Assembly (NCBI GenBank): GCA_963691655.1
Contig: OY829328.1
Location: 33,499,890-33,563,889 of the forward strand
Direction: 5' to 3'
Length of the DNA: 64,000 nucleotides
DNA from: Toxonevra muliebris
Lineage: Eukaryota; Arthropoda; Insecta; Diptera; Pallopteridae
In this document: positions 25,089-36,344 of the stretch, piece after piece
Numbering within the stretch: position 1 is the first letter of the stretch
Layout: every line of letters starts with the position of its first letter
Program-made: the position numbers and the translations under genes
The notes under the pieces: generated by a model
What the model saw: only the letters and a program-made list of their open reading frames with translations
What the model was told of the DNA's origin: nothing
Databases searched by the model: none

Positions 25089-25110
25089 GACATTAGAGAG
25101 AGAGAGAGAG
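25089..25110. repeat. (GA)n microsatellite
   Basis: A short AGAGAG run lies between two copies of CGCCTTGAGTCTCGACATT (about 25075 and 25112), so it sits in a small direct duplication. Confidence 0.8.
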
Positions 25111-25119
25111 CGCCTTGAG

Positions 25120-26640
25120 TCTCGACATTTGTCATGATCTTTTATGTGGATTCAATATAAGAACCAAAATTTTTTAATCGAGAGAGAGGCCAAAAGCAAA
25201 AATAATAAAGAAGCAAGTAGGGAAAGAAGTGCTGTTTCCAAAACGTAGTCAAGTTAAACGTACACCATTTTTCGATGAAGAAGAAAAAGAACTGGTCCTG
25301 GTAATACTGAAGTTTCTGAACTCAAAAAAGATGAAACGGAAAAATAAATCGAAACTGAGGACAAACTTCCAGACTGAGTTAGTTTTTGGTTTGTTGACAA
25401 CGTTTTCCATGCATTAAAATAAATTTTAAAAAAATAATTGCAAAATCATATCCGAATCTTACAATCGCATACAGAATTTTAATTCTAAACTATTTCCAGC
25501 GACGAAGGAAGAAGTTTTTCGTAACTAAAGCTTATTAATAATAATTTAAATAAAAAATATTTTTAATATACCACGTTTTTAAAATGGACTAAAAAGTATA
25601 AAATAATTTCTTCTAACCCCATACAGATTCACAACCACATATAGATTCCTTATCCCAATAGATTGTCTTGAAAATTTGTAACTGTGAATTTTAGTAGGAC
25701 GAAAATACTTGTTTGATTTAAAACAACAAACGTGGTTCGCATGCAATAGGAAATTGATGGATGAATAGTTCTCCTAAATGGCTAGCAATTTTATCTCTAT
25801 CCATATGCGTCCCACGTTTTTCGTTGGAATTTGAAATTGTTGACACATTGAATCAAAACCAATTGTCTAAGCAATGTCACAATTAATTATTGGACTCGTG
25901 CAAGATCATTTTCCCCAGATTGCGAATAGCCATATTCATTAAATATAACAGAATTCAAATTATATCTTCTCACATAAATGGGTACTCAATAAATACTGTT
26001 TTTACATTGCACCTCGTTGTGATTCTACATTTTGAAACAGAAATGAAATAAAGGCATTTGCCAAATACATAGTAAGAAGAAGATTTGTTGTTATGGATGT
26101 AAAAATGTACAAGAAGAATAATTTATTTATATATTAAAATATAAAATATGAAAAGTTCTAATATTTTAGCTAAATATACTTATTTACATACATATATTTA
26201 GGTACAATGTTGAAAATAGTGATAATATTTCTGCGCATTTTGATTTCATGAAATCAGTAGAAAAAGATTTAAAAGTACCTATATAAAATTCATAAAATCA
26301 AAACAAAACGTTTACATATTTGTATATAAAGAATATATAAATACTGTAAATGTTGAAATTTATTTGCTAAAAGAAACTCATCCATTCATACATTTTTGTC
26401 TGCTGGATGTGTTGACAACCGTCGCTGTCACACCATCGGTATTGCACCTCGCTGCTGTTTCTACGATTTTTTGTTTCGAATCCAGCAAGAGCTAATTGCG
26501 ATCTCTTTACAATCTATACTCTTTGTAAGCGGAACAAAACGAAAAGAAAAGTTCGTTATTGTTTTTTTTGTTCTCTCTCTCATTTGTCTTTGAATTTGTG
26601 TATGTATACACATATACACATATTCTACTCCCGCTAAAGT
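25120..26640. other. No gene recognised
   Basis: Contains a 62-codon lysine/glutamate-rich open frame at 25229-25417 (+) that I cannot assign; composition alone does not support a gene. Confidence 0.4.
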
Positions 26641-26920
26641 AATGATTTTAACAACGATGAATTCAATGCTTTGATCTATGAAAAAAATGGAAAAACTCCC
26701 GATGCTAATATTTTAAATATTATTATATTTATGTATATTTTAGATACTTCATATTGCATTGTCTTCCAGTTCTGAACTATATTTTAAATGTCAAGTCTCT
26801 AGCTCATCGGGAAGTTAGTTTAAAATCGATTGCAAAATTTTTACCGAACAGACTGACAGACAGACAGACACCATTGAAAGCGAGTTGATATAAACGTGGT
26901 AAAAATGATCTCCGCGCAAC
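26640..26920 (+). repeat. Dispersed repeat family A, copy 2
   Basis: Matches 9230-9700 in two blocks: TTTGATCTATGA near 26671, then CATCGGGAAGTTA through GACAGACAGACA to GTTGATATAAACGTGGTA at about 26805-26903. It lacks the tandem array of copy 1. Confidence 0.65.
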
Positions 26921-28004
26921 GATGAAGTAAAATTGTTTGAATGTTTTGGCGTTCAAATCAATCGAAAACGATGTTTTGCGGAGTTTGAACATGAAAGATA
27001 ATATAAATATTAACGGATGATTTTGTATCGAAATTAATTGGCATATCCATACTTGTGTAAGTACACAATTTCCTTATAGCGAAAAGTTTGTTAGGAGGGC
27101 CCAAATAAAATAATAGCCATACGTCCCGGATATCCTAGCGTTATGAGTCTTGCAGAAAGCGCGAGAAGTGAGAGATATGTACATCTAAAGTTACAAAAGG
27201 AAGATTTTTTTTTACCGCTCTGTCTCATAATTTAAACAACAAATTTATACTAAACCTTTAAGTCTCTGTGTGTAGATACAGCAGATTTACCAACCGATTT
27301 TGAAGCTTAACCTTCTTAATTTATCCTTATCTTATGCATTAAAAGCTGAAGCTAATTTCCAATTCAAAACCCAATTTTCGTTTAAAAATTCCATTATATC
27401 ATCGATTATTTTTAAACCATAAACAAAAGTAAACGTAACCATATGCGTATATTCATCTATCAGTTATAAAATTATCATGGCTACGGTAATTGCTAATTCC
27501 CGTGCTAAGATAAATATCTTTTATATTTTGCTTACGAAGTTTAAATTTTAATTATTTATTTATTAAAAACTTAAGTAGGTGGTACTAAATACTAACAATG
27601 GCAAATACCCACATAATAAATATAAAAGTGATTTAACATTTCTTTTGTGTTATCAGTAAATCTACTTCCTTTGAATTAGATCTTTTCACAGAAATCACAT
27701 TCTATTTGCACTTGAACAAAAAAAAAAAAAAAACAACAACAAGCAATGAGTTTTAATAAAAAGTTGTTAATTATATTTAACAACAACTTCAAAATAACAA
27801 TATTTTAGTAGCAAAGATTAGTTCTGAGTTAGGATAAGATAACTCATTCTTAGTAAGATTGACAAGATATGTGAATAAAATAAGTTAATTTTTTATTGTA
27901 TTTTGTATTTCAAATTGCTGATGAAGGTAGACCACTTTTAGCAGGATATATGCAAAGAGCAATTATCATGATAAAATGAAATCTCCTGTTATTAAAGTGA
28001 AATC
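26920..28004. other. No gene recognised
   Basis: AT-rich DNA with a long poly(A) run near 27718-27735. No coding region supported. Confidence 0.45.
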
Positions 28005-28340
28005 CAGTGGCGGATCTAGGATGCGATTTGAAGAAACTGTTTTTTTTTGCTAAAATATAGATCAAACATCAGATAAAAAAGTATACCAAAATCAAATCTA
28101 AAAGAATAAAAAGTCCAAAAACCTAATCAAAATTCATAGTAAAACTCAGGCCAAAAATTGGACTGAAATTCAGACAAAAATTCAAACTAAGAATTAGTCT
28201 AAAGTTCTGACCAAATTTCAAACCAAATTTGAACCCAAAATCATTCCAAAAAATAGATCAAAATTTAACCCATAAATTATACCACAATTCAAATTGAAAT
28301 CCTGACCTGAAATAAGAATGCAAACCTGTCCTAAAAATCA
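28005..28340. repeat. hAT-like terminus plus degenerate short tandem repeats
   Basis: CAGTGGCGGATCTAGG at 28005 is very close to the ends of the MITE at 18385-18716. About 280 bp of strongly diverged 16-20-bp repeats follow (AAAATTCAGACCAAA-like, 28090-28340). The opposite terminus is not recognisable. Confidence 0.5.
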
Positions 28341-29860
28341 GACCAAACATCATTATCAAGCTCTCTAAAAGATGGGCATCTATAAACCGGCCCTAAGATT
28401 ATAAATTTAGTGCAGTTCAAGTTAATGATTTATATACATATATCTCTGTTTGTTCTGTATGAAAGACTGAAACATAATTATTTTGACTTCAAAGACAAAA
28501 GCCTTTAAAAAACTAACACAGGCACAAAATTTCAAATGTTCAGCAATTAGCTCTACTTTTAGAGAAAAGACTCTCAGACTAAATGATCCCATAAATTATA
28601 TTCCTAATATTTTTTTTCTAGTTAATCTGTTATTTCATTCCCAGAATAACCACTGTGCGTATAGGAATTTACACTTCATGTCACATATGTTTATGTTTAT
28701 GTGTTATTATCGATTGATTAATAGCTTATAGACTGCTTCAAGTTCAAATAGTGATTGACTTGAATCGGTCTATGGTCAATACAATCTAATTAAATCATGA
28801 TAAGAAATTTCTGCGATTTTTGTAAAACTTTTACGAAATAATTAAAAATTAATTAATCTAATCTGAAGAAAAGATTATTAATAAAGAGTATTTATTATTA
28901 GCTTCCATATATTGGCAATACTTAAAATATTTTGCGGAAGTGATATCAAAATTATTTACTATAAGCTGTTATTCAAATCATCTATTATATTTGCACTTTT
29001 AAAACATATAAAACATTTGCATAAGTATATGGTATTGGCAACATCTTTAATCAATATAATATAACTATTCACTGGTGATTTTAGGAATTTATTATGGCAC
29101 TTATTCACTGTCTGGGAATCAAATCTAAGGCAAATTAGACTAGAGTCGAGCCTCCATTCACTAGTTCAACGAAATATGATATCTATAAGAATTTCCAAAA
29201 ATTATTAATTATTAATTTTTTATACTTTTGAATATTTAATATTTTATTTATAGATTCAATCAGTTTAAATGAAATCGTTTGCTGGGTTGTTGTATATAAG
29301 TATAAAAATATGTAATCATTTCTTTGTGTTGACTTTAATATTTGTATGTTTTATCAATAGTAATTTGAATATTCATGTAAATCTCTTGTATCTACGAATA
29401 TACATACATATGTATACATGCGGATGTGTGTATGTATTTTTATGAAACAGTTACATTTGCTAGCCAATTTGGAGCCAATTTGTTTGATAACAATAGAGCG
29501 CATGAAAATTTGTGCACAGAAACTTATGCAAATATTTAATAAATCAAACGTGACAGCGTAAAAATTAGTACTTCATCGGAATTAGTGATCGTGAATTGTA
29601 TAGAAATTAAATATAAAAAGAGAACTTAAATTCTGTAACGCATAATTATAGTCAAAATTAAAGTGCAGTTTAAGTAAATTTTGTTGATTTAAGTCGATAT
29701 GGCAGCACTTCAAGTTCATTGCAAATAAACAAACGACAAACATTTTATGTTTGACAAAATTTTTTATGTTTGAATCTACGAAACATTGAACAAAATCATC
29801 TTAATTTATTTTACAGATTGCTGAAAATATAATAAATAATTTAGATTTGATGAATACCGC
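28340..29860. other. No gene recognised
   Basis: AT-rich DNA. No supportable gene; a TATA-rich patch with CATACATATGTATACATG lies near 29400. Confidence 0.45.
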
Positions 29861-29864
29861 TATT

Positions 29865-30107
29865 GTGTTAGGTTAGGTAATGTTAGAGTGGCTGTCGAGA
29901 GATACACTTAGGCCTGAACGGCCCATTGTGATACCACATAGTTGGACCTACAGTTTAACGCCGATTCCGAACGGCGGTGTGGCAATTTTGTATCGGCTTG
30001 GTGGTTTTGCCATTACCAACCAAGATGTGCACTTGTACACTGTCTTATAATTCTCATATACTTTATATTGATAGTGAATATAAGAAAGTTATGAAAATTA
30101 ACCATCA
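29865..30107 (+). mobile_element. Fragment of a TTAGGTTAGG-type insect repeat
   Basis: Begins GTTAGGTTAGG and contains CATTGTGATACCACATAG, a phrase familiar from dispersed repeats in flies and other insects, probably the untranslated end of a retroelement. No coding potential. Confidence 0.45.
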
Positions 30108-30179
30108 GACGAAGACGGGAATCGAACCCGAACCTCCCGGATGAAAGTCTAGTGCACTACCCACTAGACTATCGAGGTC
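30108..30179 (-). repeat. tRNA-Glu-like pseudogene or SINE head
   Basis: The 72-nt - strand sequence has an A-box-like TAGTCTAGTGGGTAG, an anticodon-loop-like CTTTCAT (TTC would read Glu) and a perfect T-arm CGGGTTCGATTCCCG. Only about four of seven acceptor-stem pairs form and the anticodon stem is poor, so it is tRNA-derived rather than a working tRNA. Confidence 0.55.
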
Positions 30180-31139
30180 CTCGCTACTGTGTTACAGTGA
30201 AAAAAAATTATTTTAACGAGACCTAGGATAGATTGCAGGTCTATAAGCCGCTCAATTTTTCCAGACAAAAAAAAAAAAAATTAATTAGCTCGCCACAAGA
30301 TGCAAAATTTTTTATTTGGGAATGGAAACGACTAAATTAATAGCTAAAAACTCTTTAACTTAATACAACTTGACCAGACTTAAAATCAACTACAAAATTA
30401 TGAATTTTAACCTAAAGTATACATGCACCTCTAAAAATCGGGTTTTGTGGAGCTAAATGCGGATTTTGAGGATCTATTGGTAATTTCGAGTATTCAGCTT
30501 TTAATGTCTGGCTAGACTTGCAACATGAACTTTTTGCCGGGCAGAGTAACTCGACTTTTTTCACATTTTCGCACTATTTTTCACAGCAAAAACTTTAAAA
30601 TGGTCGCCTGTCATTAGATTCAAGCTTAAAAAAAATTGATTTATGGCTTAACCCAAATAATCTTAGTTAAAATGTTGGTTCGAGTCACGGTTTCTATTAG
30701 CGATTTTTCACCTTTTTATTTTAGGCCTTACGTGAAGGTTATTTCCAACACGAAAAGTTAAGGAAGTTGGCTAACTCGTTCGTGCATATTTTAGATAGTT
30801 CCTGGAGGTTACTAGAGCATGGTCAGCCCAAGGTTTTCGCCTTGCTTCGTCCAAAAGCCAGAGATTCACAGATTACTTAAATAAAATACAATTTATTTTT
30901 CTTTCGGGTATTTACAGCTACGACAGTAGGTGTTAAACGGGATTTCAATTTTGGCGGCTTTATTAATATCGATTAATATCTAGTCTCTCCGAAAAAATGT
31001 TTGGTCCAAACGCCTTAGTCCAACTTGGATCCAGCCGTAAATACAGCGGGGTCGAAGTCATTTATTATCATGCCGTCTTATTGATAGTTTCGATTGGAAA
31101 GATTTGGTTCATTTTGATGGCGTTGTAAGTGGCCTACCA

Positions 31140-32130
31140 TGGCTGAAGTTTCTTTCTTTCCAGAGACCCGCCTTCCTTAACCTCTACGCTCAAATGGTTG
31201 GCGATTGCTCGTTAAATTTATTGAGAGCAAAAGCATAAGTGCTGCCGTGGGACATGATCGAATTGCTCGATCCTGTTGTTCCTACGTACGCTGATCTTTG
31301 TATGTGTTCGAATTTAGTTGCGGTATAGCACTTTCTGATGGCTACACCAAAGCTCCATACATTAAGTACGACTGCTTTTTATAATACATTCACAATATTA
31401 ATTTTGGTTGGAAGCCCCATTTCCTACCAAGCATTCTATCTTCAACCATCATCTGGATACCGTTTATCACACACAGCCATAACCTCTCCTTGCTGATTTC
31501 CTCTGTTTAGTAGGATGCGAACTTTCCAGGTTTGCACTGATAATCCGTGCCGTTAGCACAGTAATGCTCTTGCTAATAACACAGCTGCTTATTCCTAGAG
31601 AAGCTAATGACTGATAGATTGTATCAGTGTGAATATTACTAAAGAAAAAAGTGGAAAGATCTTTCCACTGCTTGCACAAACTTATGGATAGCGATTTTCG
31701 TCGACCAAGCAAGCCAAAATTATCCAATAGATTCTGAAAATAGATGTCTTCCGTGTTTTCGGTACGTATGAGGTCAGACTAATTGGCCTGAAATCTTTCG
31801 GTTTTTCGTGCCCTACCTACGCACCTTAGGTCTCCAGTGGCAATAGCACCATCGAATCTAATGTTCCCGTAACATAGTGGCTTGCGTGATGAAAAACTAT
31901 TTTGTGACTGTTTCTGTCATTAGCTGCGATGACTCCGAATCCGGGCTGCTCTGGTGCCTACAGTCAGCACCGCAGTTTTTACAGTGAGGAAAGTGTGTAT
32001 TGAAAAGAAAATTCAGGAATTATCCAGCCATCTATGTCTATGTGGCGTCTGCTTTCTTGATATAGGATGGGGTTGTGTGGTATTTGGTTAAGATTTTGTT
32101 GAACCTTGTAAAATCCCACCATCTATTCTT
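31140..32130 (-). pseudogene. Non-LTR retrotransposon pol (reverse transcriptase) remnant
   Basis: On the - strand, KPKDFRPISLTS (about 31773-31810) is the reverse-transcriptase motif that opens the fingers domain in R1/I/jockey-type elements. Further along, IQRSAYVGTTG (about 31265-31300) and PTAALMLLLS (about 31220-31250) match the conserved C-terminal region (LQRLACLGITGAM, PTAAL) of the same group. Frameshifts and stops are frequent and the catalytic centre is not intact, so this is an inactive remnant. No ORF1, endonuclease or poly(A) tail is seen. Confidence 0.7.
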
Positions 32131-32779
32131 TTTGGAATCGCGAATGGCTTATTTATATTGTCTCCGTGTATCTTTAGTTAGTTAGCCTCAGTGTGCGTTC
32201 CTATGTATAGTTTATATTGAGGCTTTCTGCCGGAAACACTTTTACTTCCATTACATCACTATATATTTTTCACAAAATCATTCTCGATTACATTATAAGA
32301 TTTTTTTTTTTTCGGATCTGCGGGAATGTAATTTCTGCTAAATTTTCTGTGTTGTATGGTTCTAGTTCATAGTTTGACTACTTTTAGTATGAAATGTAGA
32401 AAATTTTTTTTAAAGCCGTGCTACTTATTTGAAAGATTTGCTTTGTTCCTGAAGCGCGATTGAAAAAATTCCGTTCAAATGTAATTTGATGTTGTAAATG
32501 AAAGAAAAAACATGACAATTAAATAATTTCCTGCCAGATTGTTTAGTAAATAATAACAAATATTTTGAGTCATAACACATTGTAAGTAAACAAATAAATC
32601 AATAATAGTTTATTACTTATATACGAGTATTGCTGCATAGTCTGATAGTTTTATGATGGCTTTTTCAATATCCTAAGATATTTTGAACATTTGGAAAGCA
32701 AAAATTTTCATTATTAATATTCGCAAATGATAACAATGATAGTACCAACTCATGCTCGTTCACATGATCATATGCACAT

Positions 32780-34326
32780 TAGGCTGGTTCAGGCTTGTAT
32801 GGAAAAAATTAAAGTTGCACCGATTTTCGCACCCCGGACACCAAAAGTTTCGTTTTAGCCTAACTTAGCCTATGTCAGATTTCCTTAATTTTGGAGCACG
32901 TTTAATGGACTCGAAACTATTTTTAAAACCGGAAGTTAATGATTATGGGGGAAATCGTGGAGTATAAGCACAGAAATTTGTTCCATTTATTTAAAAATTA
33001 CACTTAAATAACTTGATATGTGGTTTTTAAGTAGATGCATATAAATCTGTTATTTGCTTTTCTGCGACTTTTTTAGTTTTGAAGAAATCGACCTTTCAAG
33101 GTCAAAAATGAAGTTGCTCTATACGAAAACATAACGAAAAATAGAAAATATCAGATGATGATTGCCATGTTATAAAAAGCTTCTGTTATGAAAATCTTAC
33201 TAAAAATCTAAAATAGCAGAGCTGACTAAAAAGAGTTTTTAGAGTTAGCACTAATATTTTTTTGGGAGGGGGAGGGGGAAGGTAGTGCTGTTTTTCATAC
33301 ACCTGGCCCATTTGTGGTATTTGGCAGAGGAAACAATAGCTCTCGCATTTTTTGATTCGAATGTACCCTTTGCAGAAAAAGAGGAAATGGTTGAGTGACT
33401 AAAATGTTTGGACCCCGTTGTGAAATTGAAAAATGGCAGAACCATCGAAAATGTCAAAATCTTCCAAAACCATAGTATAAATGATTTTGTGTCACACAAA
33501 ACCAAAAACTTTTTTGTTTATTTTGGTAAATGATGATGGTTTCAAAGATGCAAAGTTTTAGCTGTAGTAAATGACACCGCTGAAAGAAGTGTTGCATTTA
33601 TAAAAGACTACAACAAAATTTTGTCAAATGATGAAGAACAAAAGCAGCTATTGTTGCACAATCGTAGAAGGATATCTTAAGAAGTATCCTTTTTTTGTGA
33701 AAAATGCATGTTAATATAAAAACTAAACATATATATTTTAATTGTCTATTTTTCTGACTATAAAAGGGTTTTTAGTTATAGTAAAATATATATAAATATT
33801 AAAACAAAACATTTAGTTTTACTTAATTTCCAAAAGTTGAATGTAAGAGTGTTAGAGATGGAAAAAAATGAGTTTGGGCAAGTTTAGGCTTAAAAATTAA
33901 TAATCTATTTTCAGCAAATTCGGTTTTACATAACTTTACCTTCATACTAATTTTATTTTTTTAGCCTGAAAGTGTTAAAGTGTTTCCAAGGCTCAAAAAT
34001 CATTTTTGAGTACATTTATAAGTGCCTTTCATTATATTCTGTATCTTAATTTTTCACCTTAATGAAAGAGCTCGCTGAGATATAAATTCGAGATTCGACT
34101 TTAGCGGCGCAAAATCGATATAGGAAGTTAAACAGTTTAAATTATAATAACAAAAACAAAAACTTTTTTTCTGCTGTTGTAATTTTTTCATATTAAAGAC
34201 CATTTTTTGGTTTAGAAAACGGTTTCGGGTCCATTCTCTGAAAAGGAACCAATTTTATATAAAAACGAAACTTTTGGTACCCGGGGAGCGAAATTCGGAG
34301 CAACTTTAATTTTTTGAACCAGCCTA
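32780..34326 (+). mobile_element. 1.5-kb transposon with about 75-bp inverted repeats
   Basis: TAGGCTGGTTCA at 32780 and TGAACCAGCCTA ending at 34326 are mirror images. The similarity continues inward for about 75 bp (AATTAAAGTTGC, CCGG and ACCAAAAGTTTCGTTTT, with small gaps). The flanks ATGCACAT and GTGCATAT agree at 6 of 8 positions, suggesting an 8-bp duplication. The centre carries a degraded protein frame (33300-33680). Confidence 0.8.
33300..33680 (+). pseudogene. Transposase-like remnant of the VVND-x-AER family
   Basis: One frame runs 127 codons, interrupted by a TGA near 33399 and a double TGA near 33530. It reads HLAHLWYLAEETIALAFFDS, then FVSHKTKNFF, AVVNDTAERSVAFIKDYN and NDEEQKQLLLHNRR. 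I recognise this as the C-terminal part of a protein family widespread in arthropod genomes and usually linked to mobile elements (HLWYL.EE...ALAFFD ... VVNDTAERGV). Its chemistry is not known to me. Here it lies wholly inside the inverted-repeat element, which supports a transposase role. It is truncated and dead. Confidence 0.65.
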
Positions 34327-34515
34327 GTGCATATACATACATACATCCGTGGATATTTAAGGTACGCTGCGATAATTGAATTAGTGTCAAAAACTGAAAG
34401 TTATAAAAAAAAAAACACTTTAAGTAAAACAAAGAAAACAAAATTATTATTTTTATTGAAGGGGCTATTAAGCAGAGCTTTTTATGAATACTGAAATATA
34501 AATGTTTTGCTTAAC

Positions 34516-34554
34516 TATAAAAACTACGTTAAATTTTTGTAGAGGTAACAGTTT
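34516..34554 (+). promoter_or_regulatory. Core promoter of gene 1 (TATA plus initiator)
   Basis: TATAAAAA (34516-34523) lies 34 bases before a CAGTTT initiator (predicted start A at 34550). ACTATAAAAACT-x-CGT and the 34-base spacing are shared with gene 3. The 5' UTR would be 112 nt. Confidence 0.65.
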
Positions 34555-34661
34555 TACAAGAACGTTGAAAACGTTCAAAACGAACGAACGAACCAGTTTA
34601 ATTTTTTTAAATTACAATCTTTTATTTTGTTTTTTCTTTTCGTTATTTTAACCTCTAAAAT

Positions 34662-36326
34662 ATGTATTTTGCATTAAAAGCAACGATTTTAACGGTCCTG
34701 TGTTGTGCCAATTTAGCAGCGACATCTATCGTGCCTAAGCCGCGTGCAGCCGATCTCAGTCTCATGCAGTTTATGGTGAGCTCGCGTGCTTTTTCACAAG
34801 ATAACCCACAACGGTCACTGCAATGCTTCGATTACTACGTCCCCCTATTAAATGGCATCACCGAGGAGTATGAAGTTACATATGCCACATGTTTAGATAG
34901 TGCCGAATCCGATAGAAGTGACGTGGATGACAGTACACAGCCACAACGCAAAGATATTGAATCGTCTGCGCAAAATTCGTGTGAGTTACTGCGTGAATGC
35001 GCTGAGCATGAGAATTCGATTGAGTACTTTGGATGTTATGAAAATACGGTAAGTTTAAAGTTTCGTAGAGAGCTTGACGAAATTTTGGCGATATCTCGAC
35101 TAGAGTTCAACGAAAGCTCAACGAGAGTTCAAAGAAAGTTCAACGAGAGTATTCTAAATATGTCAAATTTGTTTGTGTAAAGAAAATATTTTTATAATGT
35201 ATGAAATTTTTAAATATCTTTAATGTAGGGCAATGAAAACGCCAAATCTATGTATAAAATCTCAGCAAATGCTTCCGAAATATTGGCTGAGATACGTGAG
35301 CGATACCGTCTCATCGAGAATGCCCAGAAACGTTGTACAGATGCTGCTGAGCGCTCTTATATTGAAAATACTGCAGCTACCTATGAACAGCTGCAAAGCT
35401 GTTTGAAGGGTGAGTCATCAGTGCCAACGTCTACACCGGCGCCTGTGACAGATGAGCCTGCTACAAATGAGCCAGTCACAGATGAATCAGCTACAGATGC
35501 GCCTGCTACAGATGAGCCAGCCACAGATGAACCAGCCACTGATGAACCAGCAACAGATGCTCCTGCTACAGATGAGCCTGCCACAGATGAACCAGCCACA
35601 GATGAACCAGCTACAGATGCGCCTGCTACAGATGAGCCAGCCACAGATGAACCTGCTACAGATGCACCCTCTACAAATGAGCCTGCTACAGATGAACCAG
35701 CTACAGATGCACCTGCTACAGATGAGCCTGCCACAGATGAACCTGCTACAGATGCTCCCTCTACAAATGAGCCTTCCACAGATGAACCAGCTACAGATGC
35801 GCCTGCTACAGAGGAACCAACCACAGATGGGCCTGCAACTGATGAACCAGCGACAGATGCGCCTGCTACAGAGGAGCCAGCCACAAATGAGCCTGCCACA
35901 GATGAACCTTCCACCGATGAGCCAGCCACAGATGAACCCGCCACTGATGAACCTGCTACAGGTGAAGTTATTACAGATGAACCCGTCACAATTACTCCAG
36001 GCTCAAATGAATCAGGAAGTGAATCCGGAAATGAATCAGGAAGTGAATCAGGAAGTGAATCAGGAAGTGAATCAGGAAGTGAATCCGGAAGTGAATCAGG
36101 AAGTGAATCAGGAAGTGGATCAGGAAGTGAATCCGGAAATGAATCAGGAAGTGAATCAGGTAGTGGATCAGGAAGTGAGTCTGGCAACAGTTCAGAAAGT
36201 GGTTCTGAAAATGGAACAAACTCAAAAGAAGAACAATCGCCAGAAGAAGATTTATTCAGTATCAAAAATCGTAAGAGCATACTTAAAGCCCTGAAAAACT
36301 ATCGACAAAGTCCACGTAATCTATAA
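34662..36326 (+). CDS. Gene 1: secreted TsetseEP/DUF725 protein with long acidic repeat tail
   Basis: Two exons, 34662-35048 and 35229-36326, joined by a 180-bp phase-0 intron (donor GTAAGT, acceptor TGTAG); 494 residues. Residues 1-20 form a signal peptide. The TsetseEP (DUF725) domain follows to about residue 195, with seven conserved cysteines (CFDYYVP, ATC, SCELLRECAE, GCYENT, RCTDAAER, LQSCL). Residues 202-381 are about 36 pentapeptides of the PATDE type. Next comes a Ser-Gly-Glu/Asn tract to about residue 460 and a conserved tail starting SPEEDL. The family is named after the Glu-Pro-repeat tsetse midgut protein; here EP occurs within each repeat. A secreted, heavily acidic and probably O-glycosylated product is inferred. 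The repeats also keep two other frames open; those are shadows. Adjacent gene 2 lies 4.4 kb downstream. Confidence 0.92.
35445..35984 (+). repeat. 15-bp coding minisatellite (about 36 PATDE-type units)
   Basis: Uninterrupted 15-bp units, consensus CCTGCTACAGATGAG, with silent and conservative changes. Higher-order groups ending in GCACCT (DAP) or AATGAG (NEP) show that blocks of several units were duplicated. Confidence 0.95.
36000..36200 (+). repeat. 12-bp coding repeat (GGAAGTGAATCA, Ser-Gly-Ser-Glu)
   Basis: About 16 tandem units of GGAAGTGAATCA or close variants (GGAAATGAATCA, GGAAGTGGATCA) follow directly on the pentapeptide array in the same frame. Confidence 0.95.
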
Positions 36327-36334
36327 TTTGGTTC

Positions 36335-36340
36335 AATAAA
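36335..36340 (+). terminator. Poly(A) signal of gene 1
   Basis: AATAAA begins 9 bases after the stop codon of gene 1; another AATAAA-like site follows near 36372. Confidence 0.6.
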
Positions 36341-36344
36341 AATG

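Noticed and set aside
35381..36280. 299-codon open frame on the - strand across gene 1's repeats
   Set aside because: It arises because the 15-bp and 12-bp repeats have no stop codons in this frame. The + strand frame has the signal peptide, splice sites and family domain.
35452..36294. 280-codon + strand frame rich in Met/Gln/Leu
   Set aside because: Out-of-frame reading of the same repeats; no start context or domain.
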